37,500 nucleotides of DNA from Rhizobium sp. Q54 (GTDB taxonomy: Bacteria > Pseudomonadota > Alphaproteobacteria > UBA2966 > CAIVPW01), in NCBI GenBank assembly GCA_945904955.1, contig CAMDPO010000021.1, forward strand, positions 1-37,500, read 5' to 3'. Both the position numbers and the translations under genes were made by a program. Positions 22,653 through 30,705 of the stretch are shown here, piece after piece. The first letter of the stretch is position 1, and every line of letters begins with the position of its first letter. The notes under the pieces are model-generated. The model made no database searches and was not told where the DNA came from. It saw nothing but the letters and a program-made list of their open reading frames with translations.

Positions 22653-23993
22653 CTAGTTGACCCCCCACCACTTGTTGTCGACGCGATTGTAGTTCTGGGT
22701 CGGATCGTAGATCGGCACCGGCAGGCTGAGGGTTTGGGCCGTCAGGCGCCCCATCGCCGAGAGCAGGCCGTAGCTGGCCACGACCTCGTCGCGCCGCGAG
22801 GTGACAAGCGACACGCGCGCGTTGAGCAGGTCCTGCTCGGCATTCAACACTTCGAGCAGGGTGCGCGCCCCGACTTCGTACTCCTGGCGGAAGCCACGCA
22901 GCGCGCTCTCGGAGGCGCGCACTTGGTCGCCGCGCGCAAGGATTTGGGCGCGCGCTGTGGCGAGGCCCTGCCAGGACTGGGTAACAGACTGCCGTGCGGT
23001 ACGGCGCGCGTCTTCGAGGGTCAGGCGCGACGCCGTGAGATTTTCTTGCGCCGAGCGGATCGACGAGAACTCGCCGCCGGACTGGTAGAGCGGCACCGAC
23101 ACCGACACGCCGATCGAGCTCGCGAAGGTTGGCGGTGCCCACTCCGGCCAATCGGGCGCCCGCCGCGACGTGCTGGCGGAGAGGGACACCGTGGGCAAGC
23201 GCGCGCCGTTGGCAGAGCGCACGCTCGCCTGCGCAGCTGCTTCCGAATAGAACGCGGTCAGGACCGTCGGGCTTTCGTTGAGGGCGATGGCGATCGCTTC
23301 CTCGAGCGAATTCGGAAGCACCAGCAGCGATTCCGGCGTCGCCATGTTGCTTGGTGCCACGCCGACGATGCGCTCGAAATTGGACAGGCTGGTGCGGAAG
23401 GCGCCTTCGGCCTGGATGCGCGTGGCCGAGGCGTTGGAGAGGCGCGACTCGGCTGTCGCGACGTCGGTGGACGTGGCGGCGCCGAGCTGGAAGCGGTTGC
23501 GCGCCGCGGCGAGCTCTCCCTGGAACACCTGCTCTGAGTTGGTGTTCAGCTGCAGCACCGCCTGGTCGCGCAGCACACCCATGTAGGCGTCGACCACCGA
23601 GGCGAGGACGCTTTGCTCGCTGGTGCGCAGGCGCGCGCGCGCGCCCAGAACGCTCGCTTCCGCCTGGTCGATGCCCGCCTCGATGCGGCCGCCGCGGTAG
23701 AGCGGTTGGCTGACGCTGAGCGTCAGCGAAGGAGAGTTGGTCGACTGCGCCGCGGTGCCGTTCGAGGTGTAAGACGTCGTGACGCCGGTGCTCAGCGACA
23801 TGGAAGGCCGCCACGCCGCGTTCGCCTGGGCGACCTGCTCGTCGGTGGCGCGCATACTGGCGCGCTGGGCAGCGAGGGCTGGATTGGTCAGATAGGCCTG
23901 CGCCATCGCGTCGGTCAGGGTCTGTCCGGCAGCTGGCGCTGCCACCGCCAGCGGAAACACCAGCGCGAGAACGAAACTACCCCCTGTACGCAT
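22653..23993 (-). CDS. tolC: TolC-family outer-membrane efflux channel
   Basis: 446 residues, Sec signal peptide (FVLALVFPLAVAAPAAGQ), then two OEP repeats. The N-terminal half begins LTDAMAQAYLTNPALAAQRAS and contains SLTLSVSQPLYRGGRIEAGI; the second repeat has ASSIGVSVSVPLYQSGGEFS. The pattern 'QPLYRGG' / 'VPLYQSGG' marks the paired equatorial strands of TolC. AGGAGG lies seven bases before ATG 23993, which settles the start. It should form the outer-membrane duct for the MacAB pump encoded upstream; a 101-base gap after the permease gene suggests either a shared transcript or a minor promoter. Confidence 0.92.
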   Translation of the reverse strand: MRTGGSFVLALVFPLAVAAPAAGQTLTDAMAQAYLTNPALAAQRASMRATDEQVAQANAAWRPSMSLSTGVTTSYTSNGTAAQSTNSPSLTLSVSQPLYRGGRIEAGIDQAEASVLGARARLRTSEQSVLASVVDAYMGVLRDQAVLQLNTNSEQVFQGELAAARNRFQLGAATSTDVATAESRLSNASATRIQAEGAFRTSLSNFERIVGVAPSNMATPESLLVLPNSLEEAIAIALNESPTVLTAFYSEAAAQASVRSANGARLPTVSLSASTSRRAPDWPEWAPPTFASSIGVSVSVPLYQSGGEFSSIRSAQENLTASRLTLEDARRTARQSVTQSWQGLATARAQILARGDQVRASESALRGFRQEYEVGARTLLEVLNAEQDLLNARVSLVTSRRDEVVASYGLLSAMGRLTAQTLSLPVPIYDPTQNYNRVDNKWWGVN

Positions 23994-24094
23994 CGAAAGG
24001 CCTCCTGGGCGTCGCACGCGCATGCCCGGAAGGACCCCCCGGGCGGGCAGCGCGTGCCTAGCAATTGATGGTTCGCACCTTGCGGCGCAAGGGC

Positions 24095-25324
24095 TTAGGC
24101 GTAGCGCAGGGCCTCGATCGGGTCCAGTCGTGCCGCCTTACGGGCCGGATAGTAGCCGAAGAAGATGCCGACCGCGGCCGAGAACCCAACCGCCAGCAGG
24201 ATCGAGGTCAACTCGACACGCAGCGGCCACCCGGCGAAGTGGGCGGTGAGCTGGGAGCAGATCAGACCGAGGATGATGCCAACGACGCCGCCGATCATCG
24301 ACAGCGCCAGTGCCTCGATGAGGAACTGCATCATCACGTCGGTGCGGCTGGCGCCGATCGCCATGCGCACGCCGATCTCGCGGGTGCGCTCGGTCACCGA
24401 CACCAGCATGATGTTCATGATGCCGATGCCGCCGACCAGCAGCGACACCGACGCGATCGCGGTGAGCAGCAGGGTCATGACCTCGGTGGCGCCGGCGCGG
24501 GCCTGGAAGATCTCGGACGTGTTGCGGATCTGGAAGTCGTCGGCGCGGCCCGGCACGATGGCGTGGCGGTCGCGCAGCATCTCGGCGAGGTCGCGCTCGA
24601 CCACGTCCACTTCCTTGGCAGTGCGCGCCAGCACGGCGATCTGCTGCACGGAGTCGGGCTTGATCAGGCGGCCGCCGAGAATGCGCTGCTGCGCGGTCTT
24701 GAGCGGAACGAAGATGATGTCATCCTGGTTCTGGCCGAAGCTCGACTGACCTTTGGCCGCGGTGACGCCGATGACCGTGAACGGCACGCGGTCGATGCGG
24801 ATGATCTGGTTGACCGGATCGGAGCCCGGGAAGACCTTCTCCGCGACCGTCGAGCCGAGAATGACGATCTTCTCGCCGGCATCGATCTCCCAGTCTTCGA
24901 AATTGCGGCCGCTGCTCATCTTCCAGCCGCGCACGATGAAGAAGTCCTCGGTGATGCCGACGACGTTGGTGCGCCAATTTTGATTGCCCAGGATGACCTG
25001 GACCGGTCCGCGCACTTCCGGCGCCACGGCGGAGACGCCGGGCACGATCTTCATGGCGTCGGCGTCCTCCGCGGTCAGGGTCGGGCGGCTGGCCGCGCCT
25101 TGCTGGGCGCCGCCGTCACGCGCCTGGCCGGGCGAGATGGTCAGCATGTTGGAGCCGATCTGCTCGATCACCTTCTCGATGTTGGCCTGCGCGCCCGCAC
25201 CGATGGCGACGATGGTGATCACCGCACCCACGCCGATGATGATGCCGAGCGCCGTCAGCACGCTGCGCATGGTGTTCGAGCGCAGCGATTGCAGGGCGGA
25301 GAAAAACAGGTCGGCCGGCGTCAT
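24095..25324 (-). CDS. macB: MacB-type ABC permease
   Basis: 409 residues: a cytoplasmic-membrane segment near residue 20-45 (MRSVLTALGIIIGVGAVITI), a periplasmic MacB_PCD domain (about 50-270), and a FtsX domain with three membrane helices (VMTLLLTAIASVSLLVGGIG, then VSVTERTREIGVRMAIGAS). The ending GYYPARKAARLDPIEALRYA is the family hallmark. Unlike E. coli MacB, the ATPase is a separate gene, which ends 10 bases upstream. With MacA and TolC it should form a tripartite efflux pump for macrolides, peptides or other amphiphiles; the substrate is not readable. Confidence 0.92.
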   Translation of the reverse strand: MTPADLFFSALQSLRSNTMRSVLTALGIIIGVGAVITIVAIGAGAQANIEKVIEQIGSNMLTISPGQARDGGAQQGAASRPTLTAEDADAMKIVPGVSAVAPEVRGPVQVILGNQNWRTNVVGITEDFFIVRGWKMSSGRNFEDWEIDAGEKIVILGSTVAEKVFPGSDPVNQIIRIDRVPFTVIGVTAAKGQSSFGQNQDDIIFVPLKTAQQRILGGRLIKPDSVQQIAVLARTAKEVDVVERDLAEMLRDRHAIVPGRADDFQIRNTSEIFQARAGATEVMTLLLTAIASVSLLVGGIGIMNIMLVSVTERTREIGVRMAIGASRTDVMMQFLIEALALSMIGGVVGIILGLICSQLTAHFAGWPLRVELTSILLAVGFSAAVGIFFGYYPARKAARLDPIEALRYA

Positions 25325-25334
25325 CTCGGTCTCC

Positions 25335-26102
25335 TCAATGCCCTGCGACAGCCACCAGGTGGGGCTGCGTCGCTGGGGTGGGCGCGCCGGCGCGGCGGCC
25401 CATCCCTTTTTCGTCGCGAATCATGCGGCCGTCGCGGAACGTGAGCACGCGGCCGGCATGCTCGGCGATATCCGGCTCGTGGGTCACCAGCACGATGGTG
25501 ATGCCGCGGTCGTTGAGTGTCTGCAGGATGCCCATGATCTCGACGCCGGTCTTGGAGTCGAGCGCGCCGGTGGGCTCGTCGGCCAAGATCAGCGACGGCG
25601 AGCCGACGATGGCGCGAGCGATCGCGACGCGCTGCTGCTGGCCGCCGGACAGCTGTACTGGCCGGTGGTCCATGCGGTCGCCGAGGCCGACTTCGCGCAA
25701 TGCAACCTCGGCGCGCTGGCGGCGCTCGCCGCGCGCGAACTTGCCGTAGGCGAGGGGCAGCGCGACGTTGTCGAGGGCGGTGATGCGCGGCAGCAAGTTG
25801 AAGTTCTGGAACACGAAGCCGATCTTCTGGTTGCGCAGGCGCGCTAGTTCGGTGTGGTCGAACGCCGACACCTCGTCGCCCTCGAACAGGTACTTTCCCG
25901 CCGACGGACGGTCGAGGCAGCCCAACAGGTTCATGAACGTCGTCTTGCCCGAGCCCGACGGGCCCATCACGGCGACGAACTCGCCGGGTTCGATGCGCAC
26001 GGAGACGCCCGCCAACGCGTTCACCACGTTGGTACCCATCCGATACTCCTTGCGGAGATCGATGGTTTGTACGACTGCCGTGCCGTTGCCCGCGCGATTC
26101 AT
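25335..26102 (-). CDS. MacB-type ABC ATP-binding protein (LolD/MacB family)
   Basis: 255 residues. Walker A is GPSGSGKTT, the Q-loop region is FVFQNFNLLP, the signature is LSGGQQQRVAIARAI, Walker B is LILADEPTGALD, and the switch histidine is in VTHEPDIAEH. The LLGCLDRPSAGKY segment is typical of the MacB/LolD branch. A C-terminal tail of about 30 residues is not part of the domain. It lies nine bases after macA and ten before the permease gene, so all three are one transcript. Confidence 0.92.
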   Translation of the reverse strand: MNRAGNGTAVVQTIDLRKEYRMGTNVVNALAGVSVRIEPGEFVAVMGPSGSGKTTFMNLLGCLDRPSAGKYLFEGDEVSAFDHTELARLRNQKIGFVFQNFNLLPRITALDNVALPLAYGKFARGERRQRAEVALREVGLGDRMDHRPVQLSGGQQQRVAIARAIVGSPSLILADEPTGALDSKTGVEIMGILQTLNDRGITIVLVTHEPDIAEHAGRVLTFRDGRMIRDEKGMGRRAGAPTPATQPHLVAVAGH

Positions 26103-26111
26103 TTTGGTCGT

Positions 26112-28079
26112 CTACTTCTGGAACACCTGCGGAGCCGCGCCGCCTCCTCCGCCGCCTCCGCCGAGACCGAACATGCCGAGCGGGTTGTTGGCGGGCGCGG
26201 CGGCAGCAGCGACTTCGTTGGAGCCGGTGATAACGCGAGCGCCTGGTTGCAGGTCGCCCTGCACCATCTCGGTAAAGCCGCCGTCGGTGATGCCGATCAT
26301 CACGTTGACCGCCACCGGCTTACCGTCCGCGCCCATGATGAAGACGCGCGCCGCGCGGGCGCGACTCGCCGCGTTGCGCGCGCCACCCGCCGTCGCGGTA
26401 CGGACGTCTGCGGCTGCGGTCGGGGTGGGCGCGCCGCCGGCCTGGCCGCCTTGCGCGGCAGCTTGTGCCTCCTGGGCCTCGAAGCGCGCGCGCTGCGCGG
26501 GCGTCAGCGCCGAAACGATGGCTTGGCGCTGTGCCTGCGCGAGGCGCTGCTGGATTTCTTGCGCCGTGCCACCGCCCGCTTGTGCCTGGGTGCGCGCGGC
26601 CTGGATAGCTTGCGTCACCTGCTGCGTTTGCTCCGGCGTGAGGCCGAGTTGCGCCAGGCCTGCGAGCGCACCGGCGCCACCGGCGCCGCCAGCCGCCGCG
26701 TTCTTGGCATTGCCCTGGGCATTGCCGCCTGCACCGCCTTGGGCGGCGGCGCCTGCGTTCTTGGCGTTGCCCTGCGCGTTGGCGGCTGGGGCAGTTTGCA
26801 CCGGCTGACCGCCTCCGGCGCCACCAGCGGCAAACTGAGCGGCGCGATCCGCCGCCTGCTGCGGCACCTGACCAGCCGCGCCAGCTCCGGCTGCCGGCTG
26901 GGTGCTCGCGGGGGCCTGGAAGCCGACCGGAGTGTAGCGCAGCGCCGAGTTCGGGATGCGCATCGCGTTGGCACGCTCCTCGATGATGACGCGCGCCGTC
27001 GCGGTCATGCCCGGCAGTAGGGCCATGTCTGTGTTCGGCGCCGTGGCGATGATCGTGTACGTGACGACGTTCTGCACGGTCTTGGGTGCGAGACGCACCT
27101 GACGCACGGCAGCCTGGAACTCGCGGCCTGGGAACGCGTCGACGTTGAACTTGATCACCATGCCTTGGGCGACCTTGCCGATGTCGGCTTCGTCGACGCT
27201 GACCTCGAGCTGCATCTGCCGGAGGTCTTGGGCGACCGTGAACAGCGCGATGTTCGAGTTGTTCTGGATGGTCTGGCCTACTTCGGCGGTACGGTCGATG
27301 ACAGTACCGTTGACCGGCGCCTTGATGACGGTGCGCTCGAGCTCGATCTTCGCCGAGGCGAGCTGTGCCTCACGCTGCTTGACTTGGGCCTCGGCGGTCG
27401 TCACCGACGCGTTCGACTGCGCCAGCGACGCCTTGCGGCCTTCTTGGGTGGCGAGCGAGCCTTGGATGTTGGCGGTGATCTGGTCGAAGTTGGTCTTGGC
27501 CTGCTCGTACTTGGTGGTGGCGTCGTCGACGGCCTTGGTGGCAACGACGTTGCGCGCGAACAACTCGCGCTGCAGGTTGTAGTCGCGCTCGGCCGCCTCG
27601 AGCGAAATGCGCGAGTTGGAGAGCTGCGCCTGCAGCGATTGCAGCGACGCGTCGCCGTTGCGGAGGTCGGACTGCGAGCGCTCGACCGAGGCGCGGTTCG
27701 ACAGGAGCGAGGCGCGCGAGATGGCGAGGTCGGCTTCGGCCTGGGCGACCTTCGACTCGAAGGCTTCCGGATCGAGGCGCGCCAACACCTGGCCGGCGGT
27801 GACCGGCGTGTTGTAGTCGGCCATCACCAGGATGATCTGGCCGGCAACCTGGCTCGAGATCTTGACCTCGCCGACCGCCACGACCTTGCCGGTCGAGGAC
27901 ACGACGTTGGTGATGGTGCCGCGCTCGACGGTGCCGAAGCGATACTCGACCGGTCCGCCTTCGGCGCTGGAGCGCAGCAAGTAGTAGCCGGCGCCGCCCG
28001 CTACGACGACGACCAGGGCACCTTGCATCAAGCGCCGGGGCCAGCGGCTCCGGCGAAGTCCTTCGTTCATCATGGTCAC
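26112..28079 (-). CDS. macA: MacA-like periplasmic adaptor with large low-complexity insert
   Basis: 655 residues, far above the 370-400 usual for MacA. An N-terminal membrane anchor (MQGALVVVVAGGAGYYLL) is followed by the lipoyl/hairpin arrangement: VGEVKISSQVAGQI, a long coiled-coil hairpin (about 95-255), then IKAPVNGTVIDRTAEVGQTI and the beta-barrel. Between about residues 390 and 585 is an Ala/Gly/Gln-rich insert containing a duplicated NAQGNAKNA unit and two LTPxQ segments (LTPEQTQQV, LTPAQRARFEA). The adaptor fold resumes at ARVFIMGADGKPVAV. A run of eight glycines lies close to the C-terminus. The GTG start overlaps the sensor gene stop; ATG 28073 is an alternative. Confidence 0.88.
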   Translation of the reverse strand: MTMMNEGLRRSRWPRRLMQGALVVVVAGGAGYYLLRSSAEGGPVEYRFGTVERGTITNVVSSTGKVVAVGEVKISSQVAGQIILVMADYNTPVTAGQVLARLDPEAFESKVAQAEADLAISRASLLSNRASVERSQSDLRNGDASLQSLQAQLSNSRISLEAAERDYNLQRELFARNVVATKAVDDATTKYEQAKTNFDQITANIQGSLATQEGRKASLAQSNASVTTAEAQVKQREAQLASAKIELERTVIKAPVNGTVIDRTAEVGQTIQNNSNIALFTVAQDLRQMQLEVSVDEADIGKVAQGMVIKFNVDAFPGREFQAAVRQVRLAPKTVQNVVTYTIIATAPNTDMALLPGMTATARVIIEERANAMRIPNSALRYTPVGFQAPASTQPAAGAGAAGQVPQQAADRAAQFAAGGAGGGQPVQTAPAANAQGNAKNAGAAAQGGAGGNAQGNAKNAAAGGAGGAGALAGLAQLGLTPEQTQQVTQAIQAARTQAQAGGGTAQEIQQRLAQAQRQAIVSALTPAQRARFEAQEAQAAAQGGQAGGAPTPTAAADVRTATAGGARNAASRARAARVFIMGADGKPVAVNVMIGITDGGFTEMVQGDLQPGARVITGSNEVAAAAAPANNPLGMFGLGGGGGGGGAAPQVFQK

Positions 28080-28528
28080 CGCCCCAGAAAGATGCGTTCT
28101 GCAGGAGAACGCCGTGAAGCCTCGGCAAACTGACGCCGCTGCTCCGGCGTCATGGCCGCAATTGCATCCAACATCGTGCCGTGCAGTGCCGACTGGCTCG
28201 CCAGCGTCATGCCGCGCAAGTTCACGAGCGCCGCGTCGAGCTGCCCGCTGTCGAACGGCTCCGCCAACAGCGCCGCGGTCACCGCCTCATTCGCCCGGCG
28301 CACCGCCAGCAAGCTCGGGCGCAGGGCCTTGTTCTGCTCGACGACGCGGCGCACCACCGGAGTGGCCGTTGCGGCCGGTGTCGCCGGTGCCGCTGTTGCC
28401 GTGACGGGCCGCGCCTCGATCTTGTCGCCGCGTGCCGACTGCGCCACGACGAATCCGGCGATGAACAGGTTGGCGCCGAGCGAGGCGACCAGCACCGCGG
28501 TCCAGCCGCGCGACAGGGTCGCGGTCAT
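28076..28528 (-). CDS. Periplasmic metal-sensor/Spy-like protein
   Basis: 150 residues: a signal anchor (WTAVLVASLGANLFIAGFVVA), an alanine/proline-rich linker, and a helical domain with LRPSLLAVRRANEAVTAALL, AEPFDSGQLDAAL and AMTPEQRRQFAEA. This is the pattern of the CnrX/ZraP/Spy-like 'periplasmic heavy metal sensor' family, which includes an LTxxQ-type motif. Such proteins bind metal or misfolded protein and relay stress to an ECF sigma system. It is coupled to the anti-sigma gene upstream (ATGA) and overlaps macA downstream. No histidine- or cysteine-rich metal site is obvious, so the ligand is unknown. Confidence 0.7.
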   Translation of the reverse strand: MTATLSRGWTAVLVASLGANLFIAGFVVAQSARGDKIEARPVTATAAPATPAATATPVVRRVVEQNKALRPSLLAVRRANEAVTAALLAEPFDSGQLDAALVNLRGMTLASQSALHGTMLDAIAAMTPEQRRQFAEASRRSPAERIFLGR

Positions 28529-29022
28529 TCGAGGCCGCTCCCGAAAGCGGGCTCGGCCTGGAAGTCGTGGCCGAACGCCAGGTTGACGAACTCCGCCGCC
28601 ATCGCGTTGGCGTCATCCGTCGGCGCCCACAGGGTGCCGACCAGCACGCCGAGCACGATCGCGCAGGCGAGCGCCGACACCGGACGCAGGAAGCCGACCG
28701 AAGGCGTGCTGAACAGCAGGCTCAGCGTCGCGCGCCACCCTTGGCGCATGGCCGGCACGGCGTTGGCGCGGATGCGCGCGATCAGCGCGGCGGACGGCAG
28801 ATGGCTCGGCGCCTCGGCGAGAACTTCATCGAGCGCTGCTTCGCGGCGATGCGCGTCGGCGATGGTCGAATCCTGAATCAGTGCGTCGAGCACCGTGCCG
28901 CGCTCTTCGAGCGGCCAGCGCTGCGGCGCCGCGCCATAGGCGGCGAGGATCTGTTGCGCGCGGACGTTCACCGTTGCATCCCCAAGGCGGAAGCCACGGG
29001 GATGAGGTTCAGTGCCTGCCAT
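28525..29022 (-). CDS. Putative membrane anti-sigma factor
   Basis: 165 residues. A soluble N-terminal part of about 100 residues precedes one transmembrane helix (VSALACAIVLGVLVGTLW) and a short periplasmic tail. It lacks the HxxxCxxC zinc motif of ZAS anti-sigma factors. The call rests on position (between an ECF sigma gene and a periplasmic sensor), topology, and size. ATG 29022 is used because GGAGGA lies six bases upstream; GTG 29028 would overlap the sigma stop but has the ribosome site at zero distance. It should hold the sigma factor at the membrane until a periplasmic signal arrives. Confidence 0.68.
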   Translation of the reverse strand: MAGTEPHPRGFRLGDATVNVRAQQILAAYGAAPQRWPLEERGTVLDALIQDSTIADAHRREAALDEVLAEAPSHLPSAALIARIRANAVPAMRQGWRATLSLLFSTPSVGFLRPVSALACAIVLGVLVGTLWAPTDDANAMAAEFVNLAFGHDFQAEPAFGSGLE

Positions 29023-29024
29023 CT

Positions 29025-29588
29025 TCACTCCTCCCCGAGATGAGGATGCAGGTGCGAAAGGTCTTGTCGAAGGCTTCGCCGGCCGCGGGACAGTAACGAC
29101 TCGAGTGCGTCGATGCTGACCCCCAGCACCTCCGCTGCCTCGATATTGCTAAGTCCCTCATAATACACCAGTCCGATTGCGGAGCGCTGCCTCTCGGGGA
29201 GCGCTGCCAACGCCTCTACTACGATCCTGCCGACCTGCTTACGCTGCAGTTCGCCGGCGGGGGAGGGGCGCCGATCGGCCACCTCCGGGAACTCGCTCGT
29301 GACGACCTCGCGGCGGCGGAAACGGTCGATGCACAGGTTGTGGGCGACCCGCAGCAGCCAGGTGCGGACCTGGGCGCGCGGCTCCCACTTTTCCCGGCCT
29401 CGCCAGAGGCGAAGGAAGGATTCCTGGGCAATGTCGTCCGCCTCCGCGGCGTTTCCGAGCATCCGATACGAGTAGCCCGCGACGGCCCCGGCGTGGCGGC
29501 CGAGCAACTCCCCGAAAGCGGCACCGTCGCCGCCTTTGAGGCGCTGCATCAGCGCATCGTCGGACTCCACCGTCGGAAGCGCCTTCAT
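29025..29588 (-). CDS. ECF-family RNA polymerase sigma factor
   Basis: 187 residues from ATG 29588 (195 if GTG 29612 is used). Region 2 is visible as YRMLGNAAEADDIAQESFLR, then VRTWLLRVAHNLCIDRFRRR; region 4 as ALPERQRSAIGLVYYEGLSN, then IEAAEVLGVSIDALESLLSR. This is a typical ECF factor of the RpoE-like group. It heads a seven-gene minus-strand unit: sigma, anti-sigma, sensor, macA, macB ATPase, macB permease, tolC. It probably activates its own operon. No confident ECF promoter was identified upstream. Confidence 0.9.
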   Translation of the reverse strand: MKALPTVESDDALMQRLKGGDGAAFGELLGRHAGAVAGYSYRMLGNAAEADDIAQESFLRLWRGREKWEPRAQVRTWLLRVAHNLCIDRFRRREVVTSEFPEVADRRPSPAGELQRKQVGRIVVEALAALPERQRSAIGLVYYEGLSNIEAAEVLGVSIDALESLLSRGRRSLRQDLSHLHPHLGEE

Positions 29589-29612
29589 CGGAGCAAGTTG
29601 ACCCACGGCCAC

Positions 29613-29920
29613 CTTCGGGTTGCCGGCGATCGTGCCTGGGACTGGCGTCGCTCCGAGCGAATTCGCCTACCCAACAAAACGCGCTGGCCGGCGGTTTCCG
29701 TCGCTCCTGGGCGGCCAGCACCCAAAACACAGGCGCCGTCCGGGAATTGGCGGCATTGAGCCATTCACCGCGCCGCCCAGCAAGGTTGGCCCGGTAACAG
29801 AACGTTGCGGCAGCAACCCCGCCAAGAGCCCGGAGAGCCAGGCAAACGGCCGTGCTCGCGCCGGGCTCGGGCGGGATGCGCTTACATGAATCGTGACCAC
29901 CTTGCTGCCGGGACGGCGCC
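29613..29920. other. Divergent intergenic region between ECF operon and SNase-like gene 2
   Basis: No gene is seen. It must hold the promoter of the sigma-factor operon on the minus strand. A palindromic GCGAATTCGC lies near 29657-29667. Weak GGAAAC / CGTTTT elements on the minus strand (about 29676-29700) have the wrong spacing for a normal ECF promoter. Confidence 0.4.
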
Positions 29921-29960
29921 GGGCGGCAACCTTGCCGCCCTACGCACCCGCCCTTACACT
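29921..29960 (+). promoter_or_regulatory. Promoter of SNase-like gene 2 with overlapping palindrome
   Basis: GGGCGGCAA-CC-TTGCCGCCC (29921-29940) is a near-perfect palindrome. Its right arm includes a -35-like TTGCCG (29932-29937), followed after exactly 17 bases by TACACT (29955-29960). A repressor bound to the palindrome would cover the -35 box. The start would be near 29967, with a 25-base leader before ATG 29992. Confidence 0.45.
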
Positions 29961-29991
29961 CCGCGCCTCTCGAAGGGGCGGAGTTGCGGCG

Positions 29992-30528
29992 ATGCGCGGC
30001 TGGGCGGCGGGGTTGAGGCTTGTGGCGGCGGCGCTCGTGGTCGCCCTTCTGCCGGCCGCGGCGATGGCCCAGGCGGCGCTGATGGAGCCGATCAGCGGCC
30101 GTGCCCGCGCCCTACAGGCCGACCAGATCGTCATCGGCACCCAGCGCATCTCGTTGTTCGGTATCGACGCGCCCGACCCTGATCAAGACCGCGAGTGCAT
30201 CGCCGGGCGCGCTTACTATGGGTGCTTCACCAACGCCAAGCGCGCGCTCGAGATCCTCGTCGATCTCGGCCCGGTGACCTGCACCGACACCGGCGTGCGC
30301 AACTACGTCAACTTCCCCTACATGGTCTGCAAGCGCGGCGACCTCGACCTGGCCGAGGACTTGGTGCGCGATGGTTGGGCGTTCGCCCTGCGCCGGCAGT
30401 CGGACAAGTACGTCGAGTTCGAGGCGCAGGCCAAGGCGGCGAAGAAGGGCATGTGGCAGGACGGCATCCGCTACACGATGCCCTGGGAGTGGCGCGAGAT
30501 GAATGGCCGCCCGCTGCTTGGTCCGTAG
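29992..30528 (+). CDS. Secreted SNase-like protein 2
   Basis: 178 residues from ATG 29992 with a signal peptide (LVAAALVVALLPAAAMAQA). The SNase-type core reads QADQIVIGTQRISLFGIDAPDPDQD. The position equivalent to catalytic R35 is Ser and that of E43 is Asp, while the ion-site aspartate in GIDAP is kept. Cysteines form likely pairs (ECIAGRAYYGC and VTCT...MVC). DLVRDGWAFALRRQSDKYVEFE is the C-terminal family helix, and the ending PWEWREMNGRPLLGP is shared with copy 3. An ATG-less extension to 29893 is rejected because it precedes the signal peptide. It is followed directly by a tiny lipoprotein gene. Confidence 0.8.
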   Translation: MRGWAAGLRLVAAALVVALLPAAAMAQAALMEPISGRARALQADQIVIGTQRISLFGIDAPDPDQDRECIAGRAYYGCFTNAKRALEILVDLGPVTCTDTGVRNYVNFPYMVCKRGDLDLAEDLVRDGWAFALRRQSDKYVEFEAQAKAAKKGMWQDGIRYTMPWEWREMNGRPLLGP

Positions 30529-30529
30529 G

Positions 30530-30670
30530 GTGCGCGTCCTATTTCTTGCGGTGGTGGCGCTGACCATCGCCGCCTGCAACACCACTGATCGCAGCGCCAT
30601 GACGGGCGCGCTGCAGGAGCTCAACAAGGCGCTGGCGCCGCTTGCGGTATTCAAGGTCGGCACGCAGTAG
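30530..30670 (+). CDS. 46-residue lipoprotein
   Basis: A small gene starting at GTG 30530, one base after the SNase 2 stop. It encodes a short hydrophobic signal (VLFLAVVALTIAAC) with a lipobox ending in Cys16, then about 30 mostly helical residues (SAMTGALQELNKALAPLAVF). Signal, lipobox and tight spacing make it a real gene despite its size. It was probably missed by length cut-offs. Entericidin-like small lipoproteins are similar in size, but no specific family is recognised. It is likely co-transcribed with the two flanking SNase-like genes. Confidence 0.65.
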   Translation: MRVLFLAVVALTIAACNTTDRSAMTGALQELNKALAPLAVFKVGTQ

Positions 30671-30705
30671 TCTTCCAACATCATCAATCAGGTCCAGGAA
30701 CAAGC

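Noticed and set aside
29670-29705. ECF-type promoter (GGAAAC ... CGTTTT) on the minus strand before the sigma gene
   Set aside because: The spacing between the boxes is about 13-14 bases rather than 16-17, so I do not call it.
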